The notes under the pieces are model-generated. The model made no database searches, was not told the origin of the DNA, and saw only the letters and a list, made by a program, of their open reading frames with translations. The translations under genes and the position numbers were made by a program. From an uncultured Oscillospiraceae bacterium (GTDB lineage: Bacteria > Bacillota > Clostridia > Oscillospirales > Oscillospiraceae), in contig CALXDD010000011.1 in the NCBI GenBank assembly GCA_944386985.1, forward strand, positions 1 to 64,000: DNA of 64,000 nucleotides. Direction: 5' to 3'. How positions within the stretch are numbered: position 1 is the first letter of the stretch; every line of letters begins with the position of its first letter. Of this stretch, positions 51,901-60,141 are shown piece after piece.

Positions 51901-52179
51901 CAGGGGACGCCCCTGGACATACTCCATGGAAATGATGCCTTCACTCCGGCCATCCGGAGCGGTCTGAATATCCGAGCGGAAGATACGGACAATATTTTCA
52001 CAGGCCTTTAATCGTGTCAGTGCCTGCGTTTCCTTCTGGAAAATGGCCCGGTAAATAGGGGTTTCCAGATTCTGGATGCGTTTTACCACAAAGCGAAACC
52101 CTGCTTCGTTTTCCACCAGCTCTACAATTGTTCCGGAGTCCTTCTGCTTACTCAGCGTCTGAATCACTTTTTGCTCCAT
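48940..52179 (-). CDS. Ser/Thr kinase - SF1 (UPF1-like) helicase fusion, MkoA-like
   Basis: The 1079-aa protein has an N-terminal Hanks-type kinase: Lys33 (FVVKRI), catalytic loop HRDINPSN with D129, DFG at ~147, APE-like SAPEV, all intact. A middle domain (~260-570) is unassigned. A C-terminal SF1B/COG1112 helicase has Walker A QGPPGTGKT (586-594), DEAAK (~792), GDHKQLPP, STQYRMHPAIGD, DAFQGSQRD and NVAFSRAKRA. This is the architecture described for MkoA of type I Mokosh anti-phage systems. ATG 52179 follows GAAAGGAAC; the frame extends further but through the promoter. Confidence 0.85.
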   Translation of the reverse strand: MEQKVIQTLSKQKDSGTIVELVENEAGFRFVVKRIQNLETPIYRAIFQKETQALTRLKACENIVRIFRSDIQTAPDGRSEGIISMEYVQGRPLSQMLDVIPNASTRYNLVKQLTNAIQHAHRNSVIHRDINPSNILITESFELKLIDFGIAKIRGMFQDGTTYQFATQNYSAPEVTVHSENATERSDIYSLGAVIYFLFTGEVPVAASEMSAAIQSAGGIDVKLKEVLLKMCAPAPADRYENIDDCELALAPLYQRYCGSDERYFFAVPTNVLDDLKKRNLVRREMPYLELLDSFLPAQFTGGLIRLRTEGQASIYCFDGISISMECVLSDDFFQVVSFRRLDAFKREQHKRFSMEVPGHFQFLFSHKIANTPLPNNCSQILSNRIADFQADIYSQKNIDREYDAQYGIWREFIQAMIADASKNTVRLYYTSVRYEDGMFLFRLDPDSVPDEAFSQDTLFIFEQRGRFKKNPILAEVGTFWEYREDGAVMAVKAAPRKPRLPNNGSICLDYRKEIQQYRRQEAALEEFRRSETVNGGNLKGIFVGAEQPGYFQLKTTPRFYNEQLDFTQKRAVRKALEAEDIALIQGPPGTGKTNVLVEVIRQILGENQRNPALDQKILIVSQSHAAVDKLLEDLAAYLEHTTIRIGREENIDPKINDRFGLEHCQALWVKESIENCKAWLAQRLSEQHIPMEPFCKYAQVLEELKLANLEETERARLERIAAGFENTYGKSRTNPYLQSCLISEQWIRRISESNELGEFYIKNASIIVGTCIGVISDPRVRDTTFDYVIVDEAAKATLPEIMVPLVRARKAILVGDHKQLPPVFDRNALKASFQSTQIAELQNTGFGKLFEILPDSCKETLSTQYRMHPAIGDLISLLFYDGKVQNGVKASERTTNLPMLNGRAITWLTTSKAGPARFEQSVGHQRGYINHLEVTVIQSCLQRLNQEIAAQGETYSIGIITPYRAQLELIRNRLKQIPLSHIEVDINTVDAFQGSQRDIIIYSTVRSSNQRRIGFLKEEARLNVAFSRAKRALIIVGDGKFLRNPRIPGNRFPYVIGYMQEHPEFCQEIDIKELTNAV

Positions 52180-52237
52180 GAATTGTTCCTTTCTTACCTC
52201 GATAGATGGCTTGAATGCATGGTAACAGGATATAAAA

Positions 52238-52266
52238 AGTATAGCATAGTTGATGGATATCTGCAA
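52238..52266 (-). promoter_or_regulatory. Promoter of the kinase-helicase operon
   Basis: Minus strand TTGCAG (52261-52266), 17 bases, TATACT (52238-52243), 58 bases before the start. Confidence 0.7.
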
Positions 52267-52308
52267 TTGTATATCGTCTATCAAACAACCAGTGTCAAAT
52301 TTTCAACC

Positions 52309-52361
52309 CAAAAAACACCCCATCTGCCGCGCACAAAACGGTATACGGCAGACGGAGTGTT
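52309..52361 (-). terminator. Terminator of the 146-aa gene
   Basis: Minus strand AACACTCCGTCTGCCG pairs with CGGCAGATGGGGTGTT (two mismatches) followed by TTTTTGGG. It lies about 80 bases downstream of the 146-aa gene's stop and just before the kinase-helicase promoter. Confidence 0.7.
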
Positions 52362-52440
52362 TGAGGAAGGGGGATTCTTGTAAGACGTGGGGCGGTATAT
52401 CGTCCCGCCGAGGTAACGAAAATGGTTCGGCTCCTGGAAA

Positions 52441-52881
52441 TTATTTCACAGAACAGACATAGTTGACCAGTTCCACGAGAAAATGCTGGGGGAGATGTGT
52501 GGCGCCGCGCGAGAGGATGCTGATCATCAATTGAACGAGAATCCAATGTTGGATTACTGGTAACCAATTGGCATGATAACAGCCGTCTTTATCAGTGAGA
52601 ATTTGATCCAATACGTCAAAGTACGTTACCACATCATCAGCGTTGCGGCAAAAGCACAGGGACTGCATATAAATTTTAACTTTGTCATCCACCTCCTTGT
52701 CGGGAACTGTTGTACGGATTCCTCTGTATTCGGCTGCAGCCGCACAGTCTTCCACTGTCATAGCGCCTAAGGCTAAGAGCTCTTCTGAGCCGATCAATTT
52801 CCCGGTTCCGGCCAGATTAAATGCCATGGCAGCAACGGCAGTGCCGTATGGGATTTTTTTGTTCGAATTCAAATTATTCAT
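52441..52881 (-). CDS. Unknown 146-aa protein beside the kinase-helicase gene
   Basis: A soluble helical 146-aa protein (MNNLNSNKKIPYGTAVAAMA, then AFNLAGTGKLIGSEELLALG) with a Cys pair CFC and a hydrophobic C-terminal part (VIQHWILVQLMISILSRG). No family recognised. ATG 52881 follows AAAAAGGAG; the longer frame upstream has no ribosome site. It is on the same strand as the Mokosh-like operon but separated by a terminator, so it is an independent gene in the island. A role as accessory or regulator of the neighbour system is only a guess. Confidence 0.7.
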   Translation of the reverse strand: MNNLNSNKKIPYGTAVAAMAFNLAGTGKLIGSEELLALGAMTVEDCAAAAEYRGIRTTVPDKEVDDKVKIYMQSLCFCRNADDVVTYFDVLDQILTDKDGCYHANWLPVIQHWILVQLMISILSRGATHLPQHFLVELVNYVCSVK

Positions 52882-53533
52882 AGTATAACTCCTTTTTATT
52901 CTGGGCAGAAAACGGTACGCAGATGGGAAACTGCCCAATCCATCTGCGCAGCAGAGCGGAACTTTATGCGCCGCGGTTGTTGTCTCAAAAATGAATAAAA
53001 AAATAGGCAGACCCTCCTCACAGTTCCAAGCGGTTCTGTTTTGCAAGAGTTCTGCCTTTACTTACAGCAATGCAGATGCATGCTGTTTCAAATAGAAATG
53101 TTTTGATTTTAAGCTTTCAAAAAATGTAATTCAACTATTCAATTTTAGTGATTGAAGAATGCCGACACATTCTCTCATTGCCCTACGCTTTGATAATATA
53201 TCCAAAATCAAAAATTGTCAATATGGAATTCCGATTTCTTGTATTTTTTGCAAAACTGAAAGAAATCAAAACTTTTTTGTAAAAAACGGAAGCATGGCAA
53301 GCGCAGCGTTTTATGGTCTTTTTAATATACTTTTGTATAAGAATTGGCTCAAATTTATAAAATTTGAAGATTCCATCCTTTCGGTATTTTTCAGCAAAAA
53401 CACAACTTATTAAGAGTCATGGGTTTGTCGAAACATATATGGCTGTAGTCAATTGCACCATTGTATAGAAACAATACGCATCCCAATGCATCTAAGTTTT
53501 AGGACTTCCTTATCTTAAATATGTTTCCTTACT
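52882..53533. other. AT-rich intergenic stretch, no supported gene
   Basis: From about 53060 to 53520 the base composition falls well below the neighbours. The only ORF (53159-53413, plus) has no ribosome site and no family resemblance. It ends at the sharp junction where the duplicated cargo gene B fragment begins (53534). Confidence 0.6.
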
Positions 53534-54076
53534 GGATGCTGTCAGCCCACCTGGGAGGGTGAGGAACTGAGTCTGGTACCGCCGGAGACCCGGAAACTCT
53601 GGTGGAGCGCGCCGGAAAGCGACGAGGAAGCTGAAGATTCAGTGGTGGAGACCCTGGCGGTGCTGATGGCCCAGACGATTAACGATCCCTTGTCTCTGGA
53701 ACTGACCCAATACATGGTAACCTACGTGCTGGCGTTGGAACTGGAAAAGGTCAAACCGAAAAACCACCCCCGCAGGGAGACCGCCCGCTGTGCCAAGCTG
53801 GCCAAGTATCTCACCCCCCTGGGAGCGCCGCCATTCCATCGCCTACATCTGCCATCGGGGCGGGGAGATTTTCCTGCTGGACGGTGAAATCGACAGCGGA
53901 ACCTGCGAGGACTATCTGAATGCCATCCGTCAGGCGGAGCAGTGGGTAAGCCATGCCGCCTTGAAACGCCATTTGATCGACCGCACCGCTCGCCCTGCTT
54001 TGACTTTGAATTGGAAAAGGCGGTTCATATCTGGCTGGGCGACGAGTATAAGCACCGGGGAAGACTGGCGGAGTAA
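53534..54076 (+). pseudogene. Truncated, frameshifted copy of cargo gene B
   Basis: It corresponds to codons from about 93 onward of the gene at 44826-45644, starting abruptly at GGATGCTGTCAGCCCACC. One extra C in the CACCCCCCTGGG run (near 53815) shifts the frame, and a missing base near 53993 (CGCTCGCCC against CGCTCAGCCC) shifts it back. No start or ribosome site remains. The downstream hairpin GGCCGCCC-GAAT-GGGCGGCC is also present. Confidence 0.93.
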
Positions 54077-55184
54077 CCACAAAGAGGCCGCCCGAATGGG
54101 CGGCCTAACAATAGCATTTCCCTGTATAATTGCCTTAAGGCAAGGCGCACGATAGAAATCAAGACCGCCAATACTTCATGGTTGCTGGCCTGCTCCTTCA
54201 TGCCGTTTTTGGGGTTCATTCACTTCCACTAAAAAAGTAAATTTTTTGTTTTAAATGGGGAATATTACAAATTCTGTCGAAAAATGCAGCAATTTTCCAT
54301 AAATTCCCCAAATACGGCCCTCGATGAGGGCCTTGTTTTGATAAGGTTTCAACGGCCCGCCATTGTGAACCTTGACAAAACAATGGGAGTGAAAATACAG
54401 TCATGAAATTTCATGCGCGCAGGGCGCACCACAAAAACAGGCAAAAACGGGGCGCATGAAGTTTTCGCGCATGTGGGCCGACGCATACGCTATGATTTCA
54501 TGGCCGTGCCGCTCACAGCGGCAGATGGCCGTTTTTTGCTATGCTTTGCATAGCAAAAAGACCCTCTTACGATCCGAAACGATGGAGAAGGGATTGCCGC
54601 CGCAGTGTACAGCTGGCGCTGGCGCAGTCTCAGAAGACCGATGCACATGAGCCGGAATTGGTGGAGGAACACTATGTCTGGCTGGAATATGAAGCAGTTG
54701 GATCATAAGTATACTCCTTCAGCACTGCCTGTCAGAAAACTTTTACTATTGGAGGAACCGCAGGCTTCTTTCCGGGACCAACTGGAGGCGCGAGAAAAAT
54801 ATCGAAATTATTTATAATAGATGATAAAATTTCCGATTTGCTAAAGGAAGTTTATCAATGCTATACTAACTTTAACAAACAGGGTTCCTTCCTCCTCTGT
54901 GAAGAGTTCACGGAGTTCTCTGTTGTGACGAGAAAAAGGGAGGTGTAATGTAAGTTCCACCAATCTGCCACGGGAACACTGTGGCAAGAAAGAGTAGCAA
55001 GCGTATTGCTCAGTATTATGAAAGAGTAGGAGCGGTCATCTGCCTTGTCATTATTGGCGTATGCGCGGCCACCGCGGAAAGCAAAATTCCAAGTGTTCGA
55101 GGCCTACGAGGAAGGTGTCCAAATTTTCAATTTCCGTAACATTTCTTATCAACATGCCAGATTAAAAAGCAGGAGGAAACCAAT
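54077..55184. other. Intergenic remnant region before gdhA
   Basis: No intact gene in about 1.1 kb. It holds a GGCC-g-TGCCGCT / AGCGGCA-gat-GGCC hairpin followed by GTTTTTTGC (near 54504-54540), and a palindrome GCTATGC-TTT-GCATAGC just after. A short frame (54611-54709) reads LALAQSQKTDAHEPELVEEH, like the end of a lost gene. A candidate promoter TTGCTA-18-TATACT (near 54838-54867) has no gene after it: the following AAAGGGAGGTGTAATG is met at once by TAA. This is probably the decayed right edge of the accessory region. Confidence 0.5.
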
Positions 55185-56537
55185 ATGAATGCATACGTGG
55201 AAAGAGTCATCGAGTATGTGAAGAAGCGCCATGGCGACGAGCCGGAGTTCGTGCAGACCGTAGAGGAAGTGTTCAGCTCCATTTCCCCTGTGATCGACGC
55301 CCATCCTGAATATGAGAAAGTGGATCTGCTGACTCGCATGGTGGAGCCGGAGCGTATGTTTACCTTCCGGGTCGTGTGGTGTGACGACGCCGGCCAGTGG
55401 CACACCAACATCGGTTACCGCTGCCAGTTCAACGGCGCCATCGGTCCCTTCAAGGGCGGCCTGCGCTTCCAGGCAAACGTGACGCCCAGCATCATCAAGT
55501 TCCTGGGCTTTGAGCAGACCTTTAAGAACAGCCTCACCGGCCTGCCCATGGGCGGCGGTAAGGGTGGCAGCGATTTCGATCCCGCCGGCAAGAGCGACGC
55601 GGAGATCATGCGGTTCTGCCAGAGCTATATGACTGCACTGTATCGTTACATCGGGCCCGACATCGACGTGCCTGCCGGCGACATGGGCGTGGGTGGCCGC
55701 GAGATCGGCTATCTGTTCGGCCAGTACCGCCGCCTGAAGGGCGTGTGGGAGAACGGCGTGCTCACCGGTAAGGGCTTCACCTACGGCGGCAGCCTGACCC
55801 GTCCCGAGGCCACCGGTTACGGCGCTATGTATTACCTCCAGGAGGTTCTCAAGCACGAGGGCGAGGACATCAAGGGCAAGACCATTGCCTGCGCCGGCTT
55901 CGGCAACGTGACCTGGGGTATCTGCAAGAAGGCCCATCACCTGGGCGCCAAGGTCGTCACCCTGTCCGGCCCCGACGGCTACATCTACGATCCCGACGGC
56001 GTCTCCTCCTCCATGGAGAAGGTGGACTATCTGGTGGAGATGCGCAACAGCGGCCGCAACAAGGTGAAGGATTATGCCGACAAGTTTGGCGTACAGTTCT
56101 TCCCCGGCGAGAAGCCCTGGGGCGTGAAGGTGGATGTGGTGATGCCCTCCGCCATGCAGAACGACGTTCACATGGAGCATGCCCAGCAGATCGCTGCCAA
56201 CGGCATCAAGTACTACATCGAAGTGGCCAACATGCCCACCACCAATGACGCTCTGCAGTTCCTCATGAGCCAGCCCGGCATGATCGTTGCTCCTTCCAAG
56301 GCTGTCAACGCCGGCGGCGTGGCCGTTTCCGGTCTGGAGATGAGCCAGAACAGCGAGCGCCTGGTCTGGACCGCAGAAGAGGTGGACGAGAAGCTGAAGG
56401 GCATCATGAAGACCATCCATGCCATGAGCGTGGAGGCTGCTGAAGAGTACGGCCTGGGCTACAACCTGGTTGCCGGCGCCAACATCGCTGGCTTCAAGAA
56501 GGTTGCCACCGCTATGATGGAGCAGGGCTGCTTCTAA
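55185..56537 (+). CDS. gdhA: Glutamate dehydrogenase
   Basis: The 450-aa hexameric-type enzyme interconverts glutamate and 2-oxoglutarate plus ammonia. Motifs are GPFKGGLRF, LPMGGGKGGSDFDP with the catalytic Lys, and PAGDMGVGGREIGYLFGQYR. The nucleotide-binding loop is CAGFGNVTWG. Length and sequence match the ~450-residue group, often NADP-linked; the cofactor cannot be fixed by eye. AGGAGGAAACCAAT precedes ATG 55185. Codon use is strongly biased like gapA, so it is highly expressed, and it marks return to core chromosome. Confidence 0.96.
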   Translation: MNAYVERVIEYVKKRHGDEPEFVQTVEEVFSSISPVIDAHPEYEKVDLLTRMVEPERMFTFRVVWCDDAGQWHTNIGYRCQFNGAIGPFKGGLRFQANVTPSIIKFLGFEQTFKNSLTGLPMGGGKGGSDFDPAGKSDAEIMRFCQSYMTALYRYIGPDIDVPAGDMGVGGREIGYLFGQYRRLKGVWENGVLTGKGFTYGGSLTRPEATGYGAMYYLQEVLKHEGEDIKGKTIACAGFGNVTWGICKKAHHLGAKVVTLSGPDGYIYDPDGVSSSMEKVDYLVEMRNSGRNKVKDYADKFGVQFFPGEKPWGVKVDVVMPSAMQNDVHMEHAQQIAANGIKYYIEVANMPTTNDALQFLMSQPGMIVAPSKAVNAGGVAVSGLEMSQNSERLVWTAEEVDEKLKGIMKTIHAMSVEAAEEYGLGYNLVAGANIAGFKKVATAMMEQGCF

Positions 56538-56578
56538 AAAAACTGCGGGGCACAGCCTCGTTTGAGTTGAAGCTCCAA

Positions 56579-56613
56579 AGAGGGCTGGGAGCATTGCTCC
56601 CGGCCCTCTTTTT
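56579..56613 (+). terminator. Terminator of gdhA
   Basis: AGAGGGC-T-GGGAGC pairs with GCTCCC-G-GCCCTCT around ATT, then TTTTT. Confidence 0.93.
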
Positions 56614-56650
56614 ACATTGCGTCTCCATCACCGCATCTCCGCGGGGTACA

Positions 56651-56683
56651 AAGAATCCCCCGGCCTGAGGACGGGGGATTCTT
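56651..56683 (-). terminator. Terminator of the sugar operon
   Basis: Minus strand AAGAATCCCCC pairs with GGGGGATTCTT across an 11-base loop; the T run (TTTGT) is weak. Confidence 0.6.
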
Positions 56684-56697
56684 ACAGAAATATGTCT

Positions 56698-57480
56698 TCA
56701 GCAGATCAGCTGTACGTTGTTGGCGGCGAACCACTCCAGCCATTCCGCTGGCGGCTCCCGGTCCGTGATAACGGCGTCGATCTGATCCAGCCCGAAGAGC
56801 TTGGTAAAAGCGACTTTTCCGAACTTGGTGTGGTCCGCCAGGAGATAGACCTTCTGGGACCGCTCCACCATCAGACGCTTGATCTCTGCCTCGTCCTCGT
56901 CGCTGTCAAAGGCACCGGAGCCCAACTGCAAGCCTTTGCAGCTGACCAGGGCTACATCCATGTTGTACCCTTGGATCGTGTTGCGGGCAATGACGCCCTG
57001 GAAGGAATAGGATTTCTTGTTCAGGAACCCGCCCGTTGACATGATCTTGATCTTGGTATCCGCCAGCTCCCGCAATACGTTGGCTGAATAGGTCATCAGC
57101 AGCAGATCCTCCCGGCCGCTGATAAGTCGGATCGTCTCCATCACAGTGGAACTGGAGTCGGCGCCGATGGCTGCCCCGTTGCGGGGAATCAGGTCCGCCG
57201 CCATGCGGGCAATGGAACGCTTCTCCTCCACATTGGTCTGAGCCCGGCGGTCATAATTGACACGGATCACCGCATCCCCCACATTCAGGACAGCGCCGCC
57301 GTAGGTGCGAGCCACTAGCCCCTCTTTCTCCAGCTTCTCCAAGTCTCGCCGAATGGTTTCCTCCGTCACCTCAAACTGCTTGCTTAATTCTGAAACAATG
57401 ACCCGCTTTTCAGTTTTTACCATGGTCCGGATGCTGTCGAGTCTATCCTTCTGCGCCATTTTTATTCCCGTCCTTCTCAT
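56698..57480 (-). CDS. DeoR/GlpR-family transcriptional regulator
   Basis: The 260-aa protein has an N-terminal winged HTH (RVIVSELSKQFEVTEETIRRD, with EKEGLVARTYGGAVL) and a C-terminal sugar-phosphate sensor domain (IGADSSSTVMETI, SCKGLQLGSGAFDSDEDEAE, ADHTKFGKVAF). Such proteins are usually repressors released by a phosphorylated sugar of the pathway they control. ATG 57480 has an AAAGGAG site; an internal ATG at 57459 lacks one. It is the last gene of the sugar operon and probably binds the GTTG/CAAC repeats around 62579-62665. Confidence 0.92.
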   Translation of the reverse strand: MRRTGIKMAQKDRLDSIRTMVKTEKRVIVSELSKQFEVTEETIRRDLEKLEKEGLVARTYGGAVLNVGDAVIRVNYDRRAQTNVEEKRSIARMAADLIPRNGAAIGADSSSTVMETIRLISGREDLLLMTYSANVLRELADTKIKIMSTGGFLNKKSYSFQGVIARNTIQGYNMDVALVSCKGLQLGSGAFDSDEDEAEIKRLMVERSQKVYLLADHTKFGKVAFTKLFGLDQIDAVITDREPPAEWLEWFAANNVQLIC

Positions 57481-57546
57481 GTATAGGCTCCTTTATTATA
57501 CTGAAAAGTTTCGCATATTTCAATAAGCAATCAGGACGTGCAGGGA

Positions 57547-58542
57547 CTATTGGTCCAATTTTTCAGCCAATTCCCGCATCATCGCTGCATCGTCCGCGCT
57601 GAGATCGACATCGGCGGACCGGGCGTTGGCGCGAATCTGTTCCGGTTTGGAGGCGCCGCTGAGCAGCAACACATGCTCGTCCTGGCTAAGGACCCAGGCC
57701 AGCACCAGGTCGGCGGTGGTGCAGGAGTATTTGGCGCACAGCGGCCGGAGCTGGTCGAGAAAGTCAAAGACCCGAGGCAGATTCTCCGGCTGGAACCACT
57801 TCTTGGGGATTTGAGCCCCCACTGGTTTGTAGTCCCGGGGTAGCGCGCCACTGAGAAGGCCCATCTCCAGCGGGGAGTACGCCTGCAGGGCAATGTGGTG
57901 TGCCCGGCATAGGGGCAGCAGATCCTGCTCCACCCCCCGGTCCAGAATGCTGTATTTGGCCTGGACGATGTCCAGTGATCCGTATTTAAGATATTCTTCT
58001 ACCTGCTGGGGCGTCACATTGGCCGCGCCGATGGCCCGAATTCTCCCCTGTGCCTTTAGCTCGTTGAGCAGTTCCATGGTCTCTTGAATAGGGGTGTAGT
58101 ACGGCTCCACCGACTGCCAGTGGGACATATAGACGTCAATGTAGTCGGTCCCCAGGCGTTCCAGGCTCTGATCGATCTCATGGAGGACGGAGCCGCGGGA
58201 GAGGTTTTTGTACAGCTGCGTATCCCCCACTTTGTTGAAGAGGGCTCCCTTGCGGTCCCACACGACGCCGAACTTCGTGACGATGCAGATGTTCTCTCGA
58301 CCGATCTGCCGCAGCGCCTTGCCCACGATCCGCTCGCTGTTGCCGAAGTTGTACCCCGGCGCGGTGTCGATCATGTTGATACCCACTTCGGGACAGGCGC
58401 AGATGGTGGCGATGCTCTTGCATTCCTCCTCGGCCTGCTTGGCGGGATCCCGCCCCCACGCGGGGCCGCCGCCGATGGCCCAGGTACCCAGATTGATGCG
58501 GGATACCGGCTTATCCAGCGTCCCGATTTGAATGGTCTTCAT
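57547..58542 (-). CDS. Aldo/keto reductase
   Basis: The 331-aa NAD(P)H-dependent oxidoreductase is a TIM barrel. The catalytic tetrad is visible: Asp and Tyr in MIDTAPGYNFGNSE, Lys in IVTKFG, His in YMSHWQ. The C-terminal cofactor region is VLLLSGASKPEQIRAN. Within the operon it would reduce a sugar or aldehyde, for example lactaldehyde or glycolaldehyde released by an aldolase (inference). It lies 45 bases after the bisphosphate aldolase gene. Confidence 0.92.
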   Translation of the reverse strand: MKTIQIGTLDKPVSRINLGTWAIGGGPAWGRDPAKQAEEECKSIATICACPEVGINMIDTAPGYNFGNSERIVGKALRQIGRENICIVTKFGVVWDRKGALFNKVGDTQLYKNLSRGSVLHEIDQSLERLGTDYIDVYMSHWQSVEPYYTPIQETMELLNELKAQGRIRAIGAANVTPQQVEEYLKYGSLDIVQAKYSILDRGVEQDLLPLCRAHHIALQAYSPLEMGLLSGALPRDYKPVGAQIPKKWFQPENLPRVFDFLDQLRPLCAKYSCTTADLVLAWVLSQDEHVLLLSGASKPEQIRANARSADVDLSADDAAMMRELAEKLDQ

Positions 58543-58587
58543 GGCGTTCCTCCCTGTCAGTTTTGTGATCCTGTCCGGCAGGATCCC

Positions 58588-59442
58588 TTATTTCGCAAAC
58601 CATCCCGCTGCCTTGCCATTGCTGCCGAACAGCAGGATCTTATTCTCCGCCCGGGCCTGGACAGCATCCCGGACCTTGATGTTCAGGCCCTGATACTTCT
58701 CGTTTTCCGGGCATGCGTGGATGGCGTCCATGGCGGCCTCGCACAGCTCCGTGTGGATGTTGATCTTGGTGATGCCAAGGTCGATGGCCCTGCGGATATC
58801 GGCGTCGCCGATGCCGGAGGCGCCGTGTAGCACCAGAGGAATGGAGACACTGTTTCGCACCTGCTCCAGGATGTCGAAGTTGATCTGCGGAGGGGCGGTG
58901 TAGGCGCCGTGTTGGTTGCCGATGGCGATGGCCAGGGAGTCGATCCCTGTGCGCTCCACAAACTCCGCTGCCTGTGCGGGGTCGGTGTACAGGTAGTGGG
59001 CCAGGGCCTCCTCGTAGTCGGTCTCCGCCCCCACATGCCCCAGCTCCGCCTCCACCGGGATGCAGAGGGGGTGGAACTTGTCCACCACTTCCTTGGTGCG
59101 GCGGATGTTCTCCTCGAAGGGATAGGCGGAACCGTCGATCATCAGGGAGTTGTAGCCGATGTCAATGGCGTGGCTGACGATCTCAAAGCTGCGGCCGTGG
59201 TCCCAGTGGATGGAGCAGGGCAGGGCGGTCTGGGTGGCGTAGGACCGCATCATGTGGATGAAATGGTTGATATCCGTGTTGACCAGGAAGCCGCTGCCGA
59301 AGGAGAGAATCACGGGGGACTGCAGCTTTTCGCAGGCCTGCATCACGCCGGAGAGCATCTCCACGTTCCAGATGCAGAAGTTGGCCACAGCGTAGTGCTC
59401 CTTCTGGGCCTTTACAAGCATGTCCTTTGTTGATACGAGCAT
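58588..59442 (-). CDS. Class II ketose-bisphosphate aldolase (FbaA/GatY family)
   Basis: The 284-aa zinc aldolase has metal ligands in IHWDHGRSFE, VEAELGHVG, GNQHGAY and VLHGASGIGD. The N-terminal STKDMLVKAQKEHYAVANFC matches the GatY/KbaY/FbaA family, which cleaves fructose- or tagatose-1,6-bisphosphate or related ketose phosphates. That it sits with a second, unrelated aldolase suggests two successive or alternative cleavage steps in one pathway. A GAGGTGTC site precedes ATG 59442. Confidence 0.9.
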   Translation of the reverse strand: MLVSTKDMLVKAQKEHYAVANFCIWNVEMLSGVMQACEKLQSPVILSFGSGFLVNTDINHFIHMMRSYATQTALPCSIHWDHGRSFEIVSHAIDIGYNSLMIDGSAYPFEENIRRTKEVVDKFHPLCIPVEAELGHVGAETDYEEALAHYLYTDPAQAAEFVERTGIDSLAIAIGNQHGAYTAPPQINFDILEQVRNSVSIPLVLHGASGIGDADIRRAIDLGITKINIHTELCEAAMDAIHACPENEKYQGLNIKVRDAVQARAENKILLFGSNGKAAGWFAK

Positions 59443-59496
59443 AGTGACACCTCAACTTTTTCGTTCTGATGAGTAGTAGGGGATACGCCCGCGGGG

Positions 59497-60135
59497 TCAG
59501 ACTTCCAGGGGGCGGGCCATGAGGCGCTGGATCTCCGACTGGGGGATGTCTACGGTGGGGCCCAGGACCTTGGCGATAAACAGCTGCTTGGCCATCTTTT
59601 CTGCGGCCTCCACCCGCTGGAAGGCCTTCTCCAGGGTGGAGCCCACGGAGAGCACGCCGTGGTTGCCCAGGAGCACCAGGTTCCGCTCCTTCAGATAGGG
59701 GGCGGCCTGGTCGATAATATCCGCCGTGCCGGGCACGCCGTAGGGGGCCACGGGGATGTCCTTGAAGTGGAAGAGAATCTCCGGGTGGCACTTGGCGGAG
59801 ATGGGAATGTGGCACATGGCGTGAGCGGTCAGATAGGGGGAATGGCAGTGGATGGCCGCAGTGATGTCATCCCGCAGCTCATAGCTGCGCTTGTGCATGA
59901 TGGTCTCGGAGGAGGACTTCTTCGACCCGTGGATCTGACGCCCCTCCTCGTCTATGACGCAGATGAGGTCCTCCGTCAGGGTACTTTTCCGGGTTCTGGC
60001 AGGGGTGATGTACAGCAGGCCGCCCTCCTTGATGGACAGGTTGCCCTCGTAGGTGTTGACCAGCTGGGCGGCCTCCATCGCCTTGGACACGCGGATGATC
60101 TCCCGGATTACATCGTAGTTGATTTCCTGGCTCAT
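59497..60135 (-). CDS. Class II aldolase/adducin-family protein (fuculose-phosphate aldolase-like)
   Basis: The 212-aa zinc enzyme is of the FucA/AraD fold. It has NTYEGNLSIKEGGLLYITPA (substrate loop), the zinc His pair in AIHCHSPYLTAHA, and NHGVLSVGSTLEKAF with the third His. Members cleave L-fuculose-1-P or L-rhamnulose-1-P, epimerise ribulose-5-P, or act on related 4- or 5-carbon acids. With a kinase gene 6 bases upstream, it likely uses the phosphorylated product of that kinase. Confidence 0.9.
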   Translation of the reverse strand: MSQEINYDVIREIIRVSKAMEAAQLVNTYEGNLSIKEGGLLYITPARTRKSTLTEDLICVIDEEGRQIHGSKKSSSETIMHKRSYELRDDITAAIHCHSPYLTAHAMCHIPISAKCHPEILFHFKDIPVAPYGVPGTADIIDQAAPYLKERNLVLLGNHGVLSVGSTLEKAFQRVEAAEKMAKQLFIAKVLGPTVDIPQSEIQRLMARPLEV

Positions 60136-60141
60136 GTTTGT

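Noticed and set aside
53159..53413. 84-aa ORF in the AT-rich block
   Set aside because: No ribosome site, no promoter, biased only by AT-richness, no family resemblance.
54605..54817. 70-aa ORF before gdhA
   Set aside because: Trp/Arg-rich product, no ribosome site, and other frames in this decayed region are similarly open.
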